This document shows positions 37,169 through 48,945 of a DNA stretch of 64,000 nucleotides, one piece after another. This DNA comes from Monocercomonoides exilis (taxonomy: Eukaryota > Preaxostyla > Oxymonadida > Polymastigidae): the NCBI GenBank assembly GCA_001643675.2, contig LSRY02000056.1:191001-255000 (forward strand). The letters run 5' to 3'. A program made the translations under genes and the position numbers. How positions within the stretch are numbered: the stretch's first letter is position 1; every line of letters starts with the position of its first letter. Under the pieces are notes generated by a model. It saw nothing but the letters and a program-made list of their open reading frames with translations, did not search any database and was not told where the DNA came from.

Positions 37169-37920
37169 ATTCAGATGTTTTCATTACACACCTGCATAAT
37201 TTGAATTGATCAATTCATTTAAAAATTTTTAATATGCAAAGTAGTTGTTTTCTCAACTTATTTCTTTTATGTCATTGATTCAACAGAACGTTGCGAAGTT
37301 AAAAAAAGAAAATTTTAAGAATCCGATTTCATGAATCAATAATTATTCTCTTTTGGAAATTTTTTGATGGTTCAAAAATCAACTTTAAAAATAAATAGAA
37401 TAATTTGAAAATCCGTTTAAAAGGCTATACTAACTTATGTGATCGAAAGTATGTGTTTTGTTATGTGAGTATATTAAGTTATGACAATTAAAAATTCATT
37501 TTTCTCAATATTATAATAAAAAAAGTATCTGAAATTTTTTATTTTTTCCTTCGCGATTGCAAATTGTTTCTTTATAACTGTGACATCAATAATAACTTCA
37601 ATGTCATGTTTATCAATTCGCTTTGTGTAATTTCTGTTTTTCCCGTTTTAACAACAGCAATTTTCAATTAATATTATTTTATTGTTTGAACGTTATCGGA
37701 AAACAATTAATTATAATTATTGCCTCACAATATTTAAAAGACGAATGTTAAAACGTATATATGCCTCTTTTTCAAATTTTCGTTTTTTATAAAGAACATT
37801 TTATATTTTTAATAAATTTTTTCTTTTCGATATTCATCTTCTTATTTAACCAATTATTCAATTTTCTATCATGTTCCAAATTCTATAAACCTTTTATCTT
37901 TTGATGCTCCATATTTTTAA
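37169..37920. other. Intergenic stretch
   Basis: AT-rich, no supported gene. If the beta-helix copy downstream were ever functional, its missing 5' exon and signal peptide would lie here. I could not find an ATG-led exon in compatible phase. Confidence 0.45.
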
Positions 37921-39739
37921 CTCTCTTCATCCTCAGGATTCCTCGCAAATAGATTTTTAATATCCATCATCTCCTTCTCTCTTCACTCGTCCCTCTCCAT
38001 CCACTCAACCATCTTCCTCCACGCTCGCAACCTCATCGATGGAGCTATTCTCCCCAACCTCAACAGCCCATCCACTTCACTCTCTGCCTTCAACACATCT
38101 TTCCTCCACCAAACACGATCTTCACCAAATGCTGCTGTGGTTTATGTTGGAACTGAAGCTGATAGAAAGAGACCAGGAAGACTGACTTCCTTCGATACAA
38201 GCAGCCATCGCTTTGAATGGTGCGAATGGAATAATTCCACTGGTGGAAATGATGATGGAGGGGCACTTTTCGTGACTCGCGCAAATGCCAATCTCACAAT
38301 CACTTCTTGTTCATTTTTCAATTGTTCAACTGATGGGGAAGGCGGGGCGCTTTACGGTCAAAATTTGTTAAATATAAACATCGCAAAATCGAATTTCACG
38401 AGTTGTTCTGCGTCTCATGGAGGAGCAGTGCATGTATCCTATCCACAAACATATTCTGTTTGGTCATTCTCAGATAATAGAGTGGAGCGTTGTTCAGTAT
38501 CAGGTTCGAGTGGTTCTGGTTGGTATTTTGGGGTTGGCGGAACTCTGACAACTCTTCAATTCCTGTTTTCGAAATGCAAGTGCATTGCAAACACTGGGCT
38601 TGATTCATCTGGAGCAGTCACGTTTTATTATCCTCCCTCCGCAAAGCCAATTGAGTTTTCAGTCAATGATTGTCAGTTTATAAACAACACATTGACAAAT
38701 TCGTCGATGTTTGGAGGTGGTGGACTGTGCTGCACAGCAATATATCCCTGGATGAGCGGAACCAAAATTATATCCTTCTGTTTCTTCGATGACAACACCG
38801 CTGCAAAAGGCAGAGGAAACGACGTGTTCTTCAATGGAAGCAGCATCACACAATCTCCATTCCAGCAATGTGGCTCAACAACCGCAACAAAAAGAGTACG
38901 GAATCGTGGAACAGCAGATAATGCTGAGTACAATAGCTGGGTCCCCCTTATCACCCAGAACAAAATTGTTGCTAACAGCGGAATTGATGCTGATGCATGC
39001 GGCAGAACGAAGGAAAACCCATGTGCCACAATCGAGTATGCCCTCGGATGCGTTGCTCCCTTCCAAGATGCCTCTCTCATTCTCCTCAAATCCACCTTTG
39101 CGCCCGTCCAGACGCTTATCTTCCTTGCTTTTGACACGAAAATCACGGGAAATGGAACAACCACCACCATTGCGTCAGATTGCATTCCTCAACCTCCGTC
39201 ATCATTTTCATCCTCATCATCATCAACAACATCTTCTTCTTCACCAGATCCTTCTGCCTCTTCTGCCCTCTTCCAACAGACCCAGGGCTCCCTCACAGTC
39301 TCTGCCCTCGCCATCGCCCACAACTCCACAAATCCCATCACCCCCATCCTTTTCCACCTCTCCAATAACTCCCCTTCTCTCAACCTCAACACAACCACCA
39401 TCACCGGAACAACCCCATCTTCATCATCAATCACAACTCCCCTCTTCTTCCTCACTGCTGGCTTCCTCGCCCTCAACCACACAGCAATCACCAGTCTCCC
39501 CCTCAACAGCCAAAGCATCTTCCACCTCACCTCCCTCACAGCTCCCCTTACCCTCAACTTCCCCAACTCTCTATGATTTCGCAGTGAGCAATGCTAGCTT
39601 CACTGCATGTGATATGAATGTTGAAGCAAAGGTGGAAAGAAGAATACGCTCTTCTTTGAAAAGAAGTCTATTTAAGGGATTTATGAGTATGAAGTTTGAA
39701 AGAAGAAGAAATGACAGCGAAGATATTGAAGATATCTGA
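37921..39739 (+). pseudogene. Truncated, frameshifted beta-helix surface-protein paralogue
   Basis: A single frame is open from just after a TAA at 37918-37920 to a TGA at 39574-39576, but it contains no ATG for its first several hundred bases. The protein shows right-handed beta-helix (pectin-lyase-like) turns: NDDGGALFVTRANANLTITS, CSFFNCSTDGEGGALYG, SCSASHGGAVHVSYPQ. The family module ACGRTKENPCATIEYAL follows, and then Ser/Thr-rich repeats with many N-glycosylation sequons. Just before the stop, shifting by one base restores SPTLYDFAVSNASFTACDMN, which fits the repeat pattern and runs on to 39739. So the copy lacks a start, a signal peptide and the C-terminal membrane anchor, and it has a frameshift. 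It matches the minus-strand fragment at 1-600. A functional product from an unseen upstream exon is possible but less likely. Confidence 0.65.
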
Positions 39740-40041
39740 AGAGTGAGAAAGAAAAGGGTAAATTAAAATAAAAAGAGAAAGGTTGTTATGAAAATTGGAG
39801 ATAAAAAAAAAAAAAAAATAGAAAGAATATGAGTGAAAATATGATAAAAATTTTGGAAAATGAAAAAGGAAAAGGAAATATGTATACGATTCTGCAACTT
39901 CAACATCTTCATTTTATGTTTGAAATGATAATATGTTCTGAATAATAAAACATGTGAATGAAATGAATTTGCTCATCAAAATTGTCAAACTATTGCAATT
40001 TTCTTTTTGTTGCTTAAACAAAAATTATACAGATTGGGCAA

Positions 40042-40061
40042 ATGGTACTTATAAGCCACCT
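40042..40061 (+). repeat. Left terminal inverted repeat of the Merlin element
   Basis: Reads ATGGTACTTATAAGCCACCT inward. Its partner at 41513-41532 reads ATGGCACTTATTCGCCACCT inward. The three differences are at positions 5, 12 and 13. Confidence 0.7.
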
Positions 40062-40146
40062 CACAAAACTTTATAAAACAAAGAAATAATCAAAGAGAGC
40101 AGTTGTTTTTTATTTTAAGAAGAATGATATGTGGAAAATTCGGTCT

Positions 40147-41241
40147 TTATTTATTGGCCTCCCATTCAGATGCATCAGCTCCATCCCCATCCCTGTCTGA
40201 TGATGTATCTGTTTCAAGCACATAATCAGACTCTGAAGATTCTTCTTCGTGTAATATTTCAGCTCCAACCTCTTCTTCCTCTTCTTCTGGGCCAAAAGCT
40301 TCATCCTCAAGAGCTTTGTGTTCTTCATCACTGTATTTCATCACATTCGACACAAAAATGGAAAAATCAACTTTTCGATTTCTGAAAAACAAAAATGAAT
40401 AAATAAATTCTTGCATTCGATTTGGTCTTTCTCCATGTGAAGGCATGAACTTACGAAGTGCAGCCCACAATGCTTCTATATGATTAGTGCAAGCACCGGG
40501 AATTGCATCTGAATAAGTGAGTAATAACATTTCATGAAAAAAAGACAATAAAAAGAGAAAATAAAAACCCAAAAAATGCTCGGAATGATTGACAGTCTTG
40601 CGTGTGAATCCATTCTCACTCAAAAAAGAATATGCTTTCCATTTATCAGAATGTATTTCTGTTCCGGGACGAATATATGTTTTAATTAACGGAATTAATA
40701 CAGAAGCAGATCTGTTGCCCATAGCATAAACAAATGCTTTTCCTCCACGTTCATGAGTACCGAAAATCCATGTTTGCTTCTTGGCACGTCCTAATAAAAA
40801 AATATTTCAATATATAATAATATTTCAATAGATAAAGAATTAAAACCTCTCTTGTATTTTCGCCTTCTCCAAACAGCTTCATCATTTTCTTCAATGCGGC
40901 CAGGATCTCCCATAGGAATTTGAATTCCACATTTCATCATATCGCATGTTCTCATGCAAATGTAATTATTATAAGAAACATTATGTCTTTCGCATGAAGT
41001 GAGAGAAGATGTTCGTTTTATATTGAGATGATGGTAAAAGAATAAAAGGATCAGAATTAGATTTGAAATTGAAAGCTCCAATTTTCAAAATAGAAATCCT
41101 ATCAAATTAAAAACTTCTTTTCCACATTTGCGGCATCTGAAGAACCATTTTCCTTTTCTTCCAATAATAAGAATCATTTATGAACGACAATTTGCAATTG
41201 GGCATCTTCTTACAGTGTTCACGACATAATCGTGAAGTCAT
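40147..41241 (-). pseudogene. Merlin/IS1595-like DDE transposase, intron-containing, probably frameshifted
   Basis: Minus-strand exons join in phase: 41075-40847, 40790-40569 and 40508-40147, plus an upstream piece from the ATG at 41241 down to 41115. The upstream piece carries a zinc-ribbon pair (CREHC... then CRKC), but its frame shifts by one base in the run GGAAAATGG near 41140. Downstream, IEENDEAVWRRRKYKRGRAK holds the first catalytic Asp, GTEIHSDKWKAY the second and ACTNHIEALWAALRKF the final Asn/Glu block. GRAKKQTWIFGTHERGGKAF and TVNHSEHF also match the IS1595 fold. One intron is only 39 bp (41114-41076). The C-terminus adds an acidic tail (GPEEEEEEVGAEILHEEESS) not typical of the family. 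If the one-base shift is a sequence error or a missed splice, the gene may be intact, and the tail plus introns could hint at domestication. Confidence 0.65.
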
Positions 41242-41512
41242 TGCATTGTTTCTCCATTATCGTGAAAAATCTTCACCAAATTCTACATTTCCTCCGTTTA
41301 ATAATTCAATATTTGTCATTCATCAAAATTTTGATATTATATATATACTCATCAATATTATTACTAATAATTTTGTTTATTTATATTTTGAATTTTTTAT
41401 GGATTTACAAAATATTTTCTTCATAAATCTGATTTTTCCACTTAGTAACTATTGAATTATCTATTCAAATATGCTTTAAACATATTATAAAAAGTTTGTC
41501 TTTAATTTGGCA

Positions 41513-41532
41513 AGGTGGCGAATAAGTGCCAT
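41513..41532 (-). repeat. Right terminal inverted repeat of the Merlin element
   Basis: Inverted partner of 40042-40061, with 17 of 20 positions identical. Confidence 0.7.
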
Positions 41533-42758
41533 ATGTCAATGAATTTTGTGAAAATAGAATTATCCTATTCTAATTTGTTTTTGATTGTATTAATATAAAC
41601 TTTATGCAAGAATCAAAATCTTCAGAAAACTTTCATTTTTTTAGAGAATATTTTTAAAATTTTCAAATAAAATTCACACAGTGAGAAAAAGTGAAATTTG
41701 CATCACTATTGCAAAAACAGAAATTTTGTTCGAAAAAATTTTATTTTTTTTTACAAAAATTGTTATTTTGAATGACATATTAGTTTTTTGCATGAAAAAA
41801 TTAATAATTTATTTGCCAAATTAATTATTCAACAGCAAACTTTCTCAGTTAGAATTATAATTGTTATACAGCTTTAAAATTTTTGATTTTTTCATTACAA
41901 CATTCCTAATTTATTATTTTTTTCAAAGAAAAAAATAAAAAAATTAACAAATAGCAAGAAATGAAAAATGTGCAAATTGATTTTTGTATGAAAGGAAAAC
42001 AGTGATTAAGTTTTATCATTCTTTTTGGACAAGCTTTTTCTTCAATATAAAAGTCCAAAATTAGAACAAAATTTAGATGAACAATGAAATTGTTATGAGC
42101 ATTTTTATAGAAACATTTAATCAAAAACATCATCAAATTAATTTTATATTAAAATTTCGAAAGGAAGGAAATTAATCAAACAAAAAAGATTGTCACAAAT
42201 TCCACTGTTATTTCAAATTTGACAAAAGTAAAACAATATCAATAAAAAGAATATCATTTGTAAAAATTTCCATTTCTCAAGCAAGCGGTCGCTTGCAACT
42301 CACATTCGGATTTTATAGAATAGATTTCTCAGAATAGAAAGCATATAGTAAATAATGAATGTCAACAAACAAAACGAACTAACAACAATGATATAATTCA
42401 TCATCGTTCAATGTTCATATGGTCGTTGTATTCCACATTCAATGTTTCATTCATTCAATCACACATTCATATGCAATAATCACATTTATAAATGAAAAAA
42501 AAAATTCATTCATCACAAAGAAAACACGATAACATTCGAGCATTCATTCGTCATAAATATACAAACATAACACATACACATTCATTCATTCATCAATAAA
42601 AAAGAAATGAAAATATAAAGAAAAAATTCAATAAAATAACAAATAAAATTGAGCCAAGGGGCAAGCTCAATGAGATGAACTTCTGACATTAAGTCAGACA
42701 TCTTCTTTGTAATAATTGAAGAATTATTTTTCTTCATAAAAATTGTAATTGGCTTTTT
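41533..42758. other. Intergenic stretch with degenerate ATTC repeats
   Basis: 1.2 kb, very AT-rich. Between about 42420 and 42600 the unit CATTCATT recurs many times in imperfect form, downstream of the Ran gene. I see no gene or RNA. Confidence 0.55.
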
Positions 42759-43448
42759 CTAGAAGCTATCTTCCATCATCTCCGCTGGGGGCATCGGAAT
42801 GGCATTAATGTATTGAGTTTCCAATTCTGAAGATTGCACAGTAAGGGGATCAATAATGACTTCTGGAGGCAATGTTGCAGGCTGCTCAACAAGTTCGACA
42901 TTAGATCCAATAAGCTTCGACAAAACCAATAAAAACGGCTTTTCGATATTGTAGTTTGCTTTTGCTGACATTTCCACATATAGCAGATTTTTCTTTCGAT
43001 GAAACGGCACTTGCTTTGTTTTAACTTGCCGATCTTTAACATCAATTTTGTTCCCGATAAGAACAATTGGAATATTATCACAAACTCTAGTCAGATCCCT
43101 ATGCCACTTTTCAACACTTGTATATGTAAACATTGAAGTTACGTCAAAGAAAATAAATGCACAATTAGCCTGTATGTAATATCCATCTCTAAGTCCCCCA
43201 AATACTTCTTGGCCAGCAGTATCCCAAATGCAGAAATTAACAGGTCCTTTGTTTGTATAAAGCTCGAGATTGGAAACAGTAGAACCAATTGTGGAAATAT
43301 ATCGCTTTTCAAATTCTCCAGTTAAGTGTCTTTGGAGAAATGTAGTTTTTCCAGTTGCTCCGTCGCCAACAAGCACAAGCTTCAATGAAGGAACTTTTTT
43401 TGCTTCATCCGCAATAATCTTATCTCCTTTTAAGTTTTCTTGGATCAT
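42759..43448 (-). CDS. RAN: Ran GTPase
   Basis: Single exon, 229 residues. G1 is GDGATGKTT (residues 28-36), switch I lies in [18 protein letters not shown]3 is [21 protein letters not shown]4 is [11 protein letters not shown] and G5 is [15 protein letters not shown]. The blocks [42 protein letters not shown] and FHRKKNLLY are Ran-specific. Ran drives nuclear import and export through its RCC1- and RanGAP-maintained gradient. Here the N-terminus is extended by about 15 residues. The C-terminal acidic DEDDDL-type end of animal Ran is replaced by [10 protein letters not shown], with acidic residues reduced to two. The stretch after the switch I Thr is STVSN instead of the usual VEVHP. These differences could affect effector binding, but all nucleotide-binding motifs are intact. 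Confidence 0.95.
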   Translation of the reverse strand: MIQENLKGDKIIADEAKKVPSLKLVLVGDGATGKTTFLQRHLTGEFEKRYISTIGSTVSNLELYTNKGPVNFCIWDTAGQEVFGGLRDGYYIQANCAFIFFDVTSMFTYTSVEKWHRDLTRVCDNIPIVLIGNKIDVKDRQVKTKQVPFHRKKNLLYVEMSAKANYNIEKPFLLVLSKLIGSNVELVEQPATLPPEVIIDPLTVQSSELETQYINAIPMPPAEMMEDSF

Positions 43449-43703
43449 AGAAATATTCTTTATTGAATTCGGAAAGAAAAAGAATTTGTAATTCCACGAT
43501 TGAATTTAAATGATCAAAAAGTTAATAAATTTATTAAGGTTTCAAAGAAGTTCTTTTTTTTTTTAATACATGCATTATTTAAAATTAAACTACAAAAGAT
43601 TATGTAAATGTACAGTAGTTTGAAATTATATCGAATTTCAAACAATTTCACAAAAACGAAAAAAAATTTAAGAACTTGACTAGTTAAAATGTTGACTTCT
43701 GAT

Positions 43704-45845
43704 TTAATTTTTTAAAGTTCTGTTTTTCCTTTCGGGATTTTCTGAGCAATATTGCTCATGTATCTCCATAAGATGAGCCTTTCTCTTTGCGTGACAGAAT
43801 CTGCACTCTTTCATTTCCGCCGATGACGTGGTGTCACTAGAAGATGCAGTAGTTGATGAAGAAGGAGATGACTGTGGTAAAGAAGATGTAACATTCAGCG
43901 AGGGATTAATTGAAGCAGAAGTTGCAGCAAAAGACGATGAAGATTTAGCACAACGATTTGTGTGGACCTAATACCATCAGAATAATTGAAGATAAAAGGA
44001 ATGCATATTTTTGGAGAAAGAAGATAAAAAAAAAATAATTGAGAAAGAATTAAAAAATGAAAGTTAATTCATATGAAGATATTGAAAATGCATAAAAACA
44101 TGAAAAAACACATAAAATTTATGAATATTTTAATATCCAATTCAATGGTACAATAACCTCTCAATAAAAAAAACAAAAAAAAAGTTATTTTTTTGTCTGT
44201 ACCTGAAATATGCTCTTGAGTATCTGCTTGTGGCAATGAGGGCATTCAGCATACTTCGATGTTGTTGTGGCTGACAAAGAAGAGGCTGAAAAAGAGCTTG
44301 GCGCTGCGGCAGACTCAGAAGAAGACGACGAAGAAGAAGAAGCAGAGGCAGTTTGAGAGAAATCGTAGGGAGGAGGAGATCGGTCAGCTGATGAACGAGC
44401 AGAAGAAGTTAATTCAGAAGATAAACTGTATTGTTTAGGAGAAGAAGAAGAAGAAGAAGCAGAAGCAGGATTGTTGGTGGCTGCAGAAACAGCGATAGAA
44501 GAAGAGCCAGAGAAGGAAGGCAATGACGTTGGTTGTGATGTTTGTGACTGAAACTGTCGAAACTGTTGAAATTCATCAACATTTGAGTAATGGCTCTTTT
44601 TCTCAGCAGAATCAAAATTGCTTGATGGAATGGTCGAAGTGCGATTGGATCGCATGTCGTGTTGCGGTAAAGCTTCTTCCACAACTTCAAATGACTCATC
44701 ATTTTTAGCACCTTCAGCAGCTGAAGAGTCTTCCTTTTTTGTTATGTCATCTGACACTTTCATGTTTTCTGTTCTCTTTTCTTCAGCTTTTCTTGGTGCA
44801 TTTTCTGATTTTGTCATTTGCTCAGCGTAAATACCAAGCATGTCATTTTCCGCAATGCGTCTGGAGGAAGGCACCTCCCGTTCTGCAATCACATCTTTTG
44901 GATAATCACGAATTGAGCCTTTGTTCTGTTCTGGGGCTTCATAAATTTTAACATTAGAGCCATTGGACAAATCATCCTCTTTTGCTTCATTCAGTCTGTT
45001 ACCAACAGCAACAGGCTTTGATTCATCTATTTGCAGATCTTCACTAATCACTTCATTCACTTGATCTCTTTCTTTTTCGTTCTTTGTTGAATCTTCTTCC
45101 CCTCTTTCAATTTGTTTAATCTCTTGAGGAATAGAAGGTTGACCTTTATTAATTTGATTTGTTTCATTTCGAGAAAAATTTTCGACTTCATTACCAGATT
45201 CCACAAAATTATTCTTTGATGCGACAATTTGTTCCGCTTCTTCATGGTTCTTAAAAGAGCTACCTTTCATTTCATTTTGTAATCCTTCAGTTGAATGATT
45301 TTCAGATAACAAAGTTGAATGCCCAACAAACTTATCTTGAATTTCGCGTTTGAGGGATATTAATTCTTGCTGAACCTTTTGTGTAGCTGATATTTGTGTG
45401 TTTTGCAAAAGTTGAAGGGCACCAATTAAAGGAGAAAGCGCCTATAAAAACAACGTTTTCAAGTAGTAATATTACTTTTCTTTAATCAAAATAAGATAAA
45501 CATACATCTATTTTTTGTGTCAACGGAGAAGAAGAAGGTTCATCATTCTCATCTGTTATTTCCTGATTAAACGCGAAAAAAAACATATCTAATGGATGTA
45601 AAAAAAGGAGACTCATGTTAAAGTTCTAAGTGAATACCTATGTTTGAAAGAAGAAGAGTAGAAATATGATCAAATGATTCTTGGTCAATGTCTTCCACTC
45701 CTCCAAAATGTGTGGTAAGTTTCTCTCGATATGACTCAATTACAAAATACTTAAAGGCAAGAAATGATGGTATAACTTGCTTTAAAATCTTTCTTTCTTT
45801 TTGATTGAGTTGAATGTCGTGAACAGGTAAAGAATCAAACCACAT
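43704..45845 (-). CDS. Protein with two ZC2HC1-type C2HC zinc fingers, 597 residues
   Basis: Four exons on the minus strand: 45845-45638, 45588-45506, 45441-44203 and 43967-43704, all consistent in phase. The N-terminus (MWFDSLPVHDIQLNQKERKI, then IPSFLAFKYFVIESYREKL) looks globular and helical. A short coiled coil (about residues 115-135) and a long disordered region with Ser runs follow. Two zinc fingers with identical C-x2-C-x11-H-x3-C spacing close the protein: CPHCHKQILKSIFQVHTNRC at 497-516, which is only completed across the last intron, and CRFCHAKRKAHLMEIHEQYC at 565-584. The spacing equals that of ZC2HC1-type fingers. The function of this finger family is poorly defined, and I do not recognise the N-terminal domain. 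Confidence 0.75.
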
Positions 45846-46370
45846 GTTTCTCTTTATGGGTGCCCTTCAGTTCATGGATTAAAAACTGTACAATATGAAC
45901 AAAAAACATTATTTCAATGCAAATAATTATCAACCTCATTAATTATGAACCGTTAGAAAATGCTTCGAAAGAGAACAAAATGAACTTTTCAATAAAAATC
46001 CTCACAGTTTAAATCCTCATTGATACACATTCAACGAAAGATAAAATAGCATTAAAAAATGTGAAAAAAAAAAATAAACTACACGAAATTTAAAGAAAGA
46101 ACTATTAAAAAAATATTATATATAAACGAAACAGAAAAAATTACAACATCCAATTCATTGTCTTCAAGGATAAATCGATCCTTTAAAAAATAATTTGATA
46201 ATTGCATCAAAAGAATCAGGTTTACATTAACAGACATTTTGATCTCTGTTTTATTTGCATCCTTTCAAAAAAATCAACAATTGCTCCTTTTGCGAGTGAT
46301 TCTTTGGACTTTCATAGGACTTATCATTCACGCAATAGTTTGACTGTTTCAAACTACATCAAACATTTCC
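45846..46370. other. Intergenic stretch
   Basis: AT-rich, between the start of the C2HC gene and the 3' end of the membrane protein gene. Nothing recognisable. Confidence 0.5.
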
Positions 46371-47957
46371 TCAGCTTTCTCTCTCATTCATTTCTCCATC
46401 AACTTCGCTTCTTTCTTTTGCATTCTCATCTCCTTCTTTGACATATTCAGCACCTTCTGCGACAGGCCCTGCTCCCATCTTCTTCTTCTTCTTCTTCTTT
46501 TTCTTCTTCTTCTTTTTTCTCGACTCAGTTGAATTGATACTGTTTGTCTCAGTCATATCGTCTTCTGAGGCAAGAAGCGACAAGCTCTGACTCAGCAACT
46601 CCTGCTGCTGCGTAAATGACGAAGCGCCTATGAAACTTGACAAATACGCTTCTTCGTCCAACCCATCTCCGCCCCTCACTTCTTTGATCTCTTTCATCAG
46701 CACTCTTTTCGAGCCAAGTGAAGTCGAATGCAAAGAAGTGGCTGCATCAGCAGAAGAAGCAGAGAAATCATTCGAGCCAGGCGAAGAGGTCAGCGAAGTG
46801 GTCAATTCACTGCCGCGCATTGCATATGCTTTCATCTTTTGTCTGTGTGCCCCTTTCTCCACTCTCGTTTTCCTTGCTGCTTTTGGCCTCGCATTGCTGC
46901 TTTCTGATTGGTTCGGCTGCTTTCTGCCAGATGACACGTAGATCCCGAAGTACAACCCGACAAATATTAAAATAGGAAGAGTGGTTGTGAAAAAACGAAA
47001 TGTGGATTTTCTGTTTAGAGTTGGCGAGCTGTTATAAACAGTTTTTAACATATCGAAAAAATGACAAAAGTTCATTCATAATGAAAATTTCTTGTATAAA
47101 AAAAACTGCAAACCAATTATCTTTATCTGACGGTGGATCGTTAACACACTTTATTTGCTCATCGTGTTTAACAATGAAATCATCAACTTCAATGAATAAC
47201 ACATGCAAAATTGAAGTAGTTAAAAATAGAATTGTTAAAAATATCATCATCGCAGAGAACGCGATAATAGTATTTTTAAATTGCATCATTTGTTGTGATG
47301 TTATATTTTTCGGTATGCGCGTCTTCCAGATCCAAATCAATGCTATATCAATCAGAAACGAGCAGATGGTATAAAACAAATCGTTCAGAACGTATCTCAA
47401 AAGCAAAAAAACGCTATTTCCTTTTTCCGAACTTGCTTCTATCATTGTCCCAACAAAAAGAAAAATATTTAGACCAACAAGTCCAACCCAAAGAACTATG
47501 TCGAAAATTCTACTCAATTTTGGATAATGTTTTGAGATTGATGGTGCACCAGTTGCTTTCCATACAGTGATCATTAACAGTCCCCAAGCAATGTAAAAGA
47601 AAGAGTCAAATAAATACGCGCAAAATATTAATTGTGTGAACTTTGAATAAGGCAAAGGGACAATCATGTTTAGAGAAATTAAAAATGTACACAGAAAATG
47701 TGTGATAAGTGTACCAATTTTGTAATAATTCCTTTTTGCATGTTTCTTTCTAAATTCTTGAATTATGAGAAAGGTTGCTAATAACAAGCATATTATAGTT
47801 GTAACGAGAAGAAAAAATGGAGTAAATGCAGTTGTTGAGTAAATGGCTTAAAAAAAAGATATTTTGAACACTTTCTGTATAAATAAAAAAAAATTGTCAT
47901 ACGAATGCATCGATGAAGCAATTCAAATTGAGTATTTGTTGGTATTTGTTTAGACAT
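46371..47957 (-). CDS. Predicted seven-span membrane protein with basic/Ser-rich C-terminal tail
   Basis: Three exons on the minus strand: 47957-47903, 47846-47114 and 47028-46371. They give 481 residues starting MSKQIPTNTQFELLHRCIP. Joining exons 1 and 2 creates the first span (FTPFFLLVTTIICLLLATF). Further spans are IGTLITHFLCTFLISLNMIV, LIFCAYLFDSFFYIAWGLLM, IVLWVGLVGLNIFLFVG, LNDLFYTICSFLIDIALIWI, IIAFSAMMIFLTILFLTTSI and, after the second intron, TLPILIFVGLYFGIYV. A loop before the last span carries DDFIVKHDEQIKC. The 240-residue tail is Ser-rich and contains an unbroken run of 13 Lys (coded by AAG/AAA repeats around 46480-46520). Seven helices with short loops suggest a receptor-like or TOM1/THH1-like protein, but I cannot assign a family. 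Confidence 0.65.
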
Positions 47958-48162
47958 TGCTCCATCAATACGATCTAAACGTATTATATGTTGCACAAAT
48001 TATAGTCATTCAGAAATAAAACCTTTTAAATTTCACTTAAATTTGTCCAAATATTAACGAAAATATATGAAGTGAAAAAGTGAAATGAAAACATTTGCTA
48101 TTTTGAAGTGCAGAATTCATTTTCAAAAAAAAGTATAAAAAACGAAGTTTGCATTATTTCTT

Positions 48163-48945
48163 TCACGCCTTAAACTTTCTTTTTTGTTTTTTGCTACTCC
48201 ACATTTCTTCTGAATCATCAAGTAAAGTTTCAGGAGGAGTTGTTTCTCCAGATTCTTTACTAGATTTTTCATGATCTTTAGAATTTTCGTCTTTAGCGGA
48301 AGTGGTTAACTCCTTTTCTGAAACAAATTTCGATGGCAAAGTTGCTTCACTTATCGAAGGTTGTGATACAACATGTGCCCTTCTGTTTGAAATTTCTGAA
48401 CTCTTCATGTTATCTTTATGGATATCGTTTGCAACGCTAAAATCAGGTTCTTTTGGTGGAAGCATTGCCATAAGGAGATCAAAACGACCTTTCGTAGCAA
48501 GAAGCCTTTTCATGAGAATTGTATCTTTTGAAAGACTTTGTCGAATCCATGTTGAAGTTAGAATTTTCATGTCTTGTTCAGATGAACTTTGAAGAATACG
48601 CTCTCCATGAAGTGTGAAAATAAGTCTCAGCCATGTGCAAAGTAAACCAACTCTTCCAACTTTCTGCTGTTCTTGTTGGCTTGATTCAGATGTGTCAGAA
48701 GCTGTTGCTATGGTTTTCTTATCGAATGCTGGTTCTTCATCAAGTAGATCTTGCAAACCAGAAATAAGAATCATTGCCAATTTTTGAAGGGTAGAGAAAT
48801 CTAGTCCAAAGCAAACGTCTTGGACAGAAGAAATTGGTAATTGCGCGATATACTGAAATAAATCTCCTTTTTTACTTTGAAGAATTAGACCGTACAAATG
48901 CTTAAGCTTTTTGTTTGATTGACGTTTTGACATTGATCCTATCAT
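48163..48945 (-). CDS. Utp12-domain protein (UTP5/WDR43-like), lacking a WD40 region
   Basis: Single exon, 260 residues, start MIGSMSKRQSNKKLKHLYGL (a second ATG lies 12 bases in). The helical sequence from about residue 15 to 170 has the spacing of the Utp12 domain: LFQYIAQLPISSVQDVCFGL, STLQKLAMILISGLQDLL, LLCTWLRLIFTLHGERIL and the closing LLATKGRFDLLMAMLPPKEP, which matches the K-GR-DLL end of the domain. Utp12 domains assemble UTP-A and UTP-B subcomplexes of the U3 processome that processes 18S rRNA in the nucleolus. In most eukaryotes this domain follows one or two WD40 propellers. Here there is none within the gene, and the neighbour upstream is divergent. A basic tail (SSKKQKRKFKA) fits a nucleolar protein. 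Confidence 0.7.
   Translation of the reverse strand: MIGSMSKRQSNKKLKHLYGLILQSKKGDLFQYIAQLPISSVQDVCFGLDFSTLQKLAMILISGLQDLLDEEPAFDKKTIATASDTSESSQQEQQKVGRVGLLCTWLRLIFTLHGERILQSSSEQDMKILTSTWIRQSLSKDTILMKRLLATKGRFDLLMAMLPPKEPDFSVANDIHKDNMKSSEISNRRAHVVSQPSISEATLPSKFVSEKELTTSAKDENSKDHEKSSKESGETTPPETLLDDSEEMWSSKKQKRKFKA

Larger units (their letters stand above)
40042..41532 (-). mobile_element. Merlin-type DNA transposon with terminal inverted repeats
   Basis: About 1.5 kb. Imperfect inverted repeats (40042-40061 and 41513-41532) match at 17 of 20 positions by my count and bracket a DDE transposase of the IS1595/ISXO2 class on the minus strand. Size and layout are those of eukaryotic Merlin elements. 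I could not find a clear 8-9 bp target duplication in the flanks, which may have decayed, or the true ends may be a few bases off. Confidence 0.75.

Noticed and set aside
38789-39739. Separate plus-strand gene in the second frame
   Set aside because: Most of it is a shadow of the beta-helix frame; only its last 60 codons fit the family, so it reads better as a frameshifted end of the same copy.
40031-41540. Target-site duplication of the Merlin element
   Set aside because: Bases outside the inverted repeats do not match over 8-9 positions on the two sides, whichever end point I choose.
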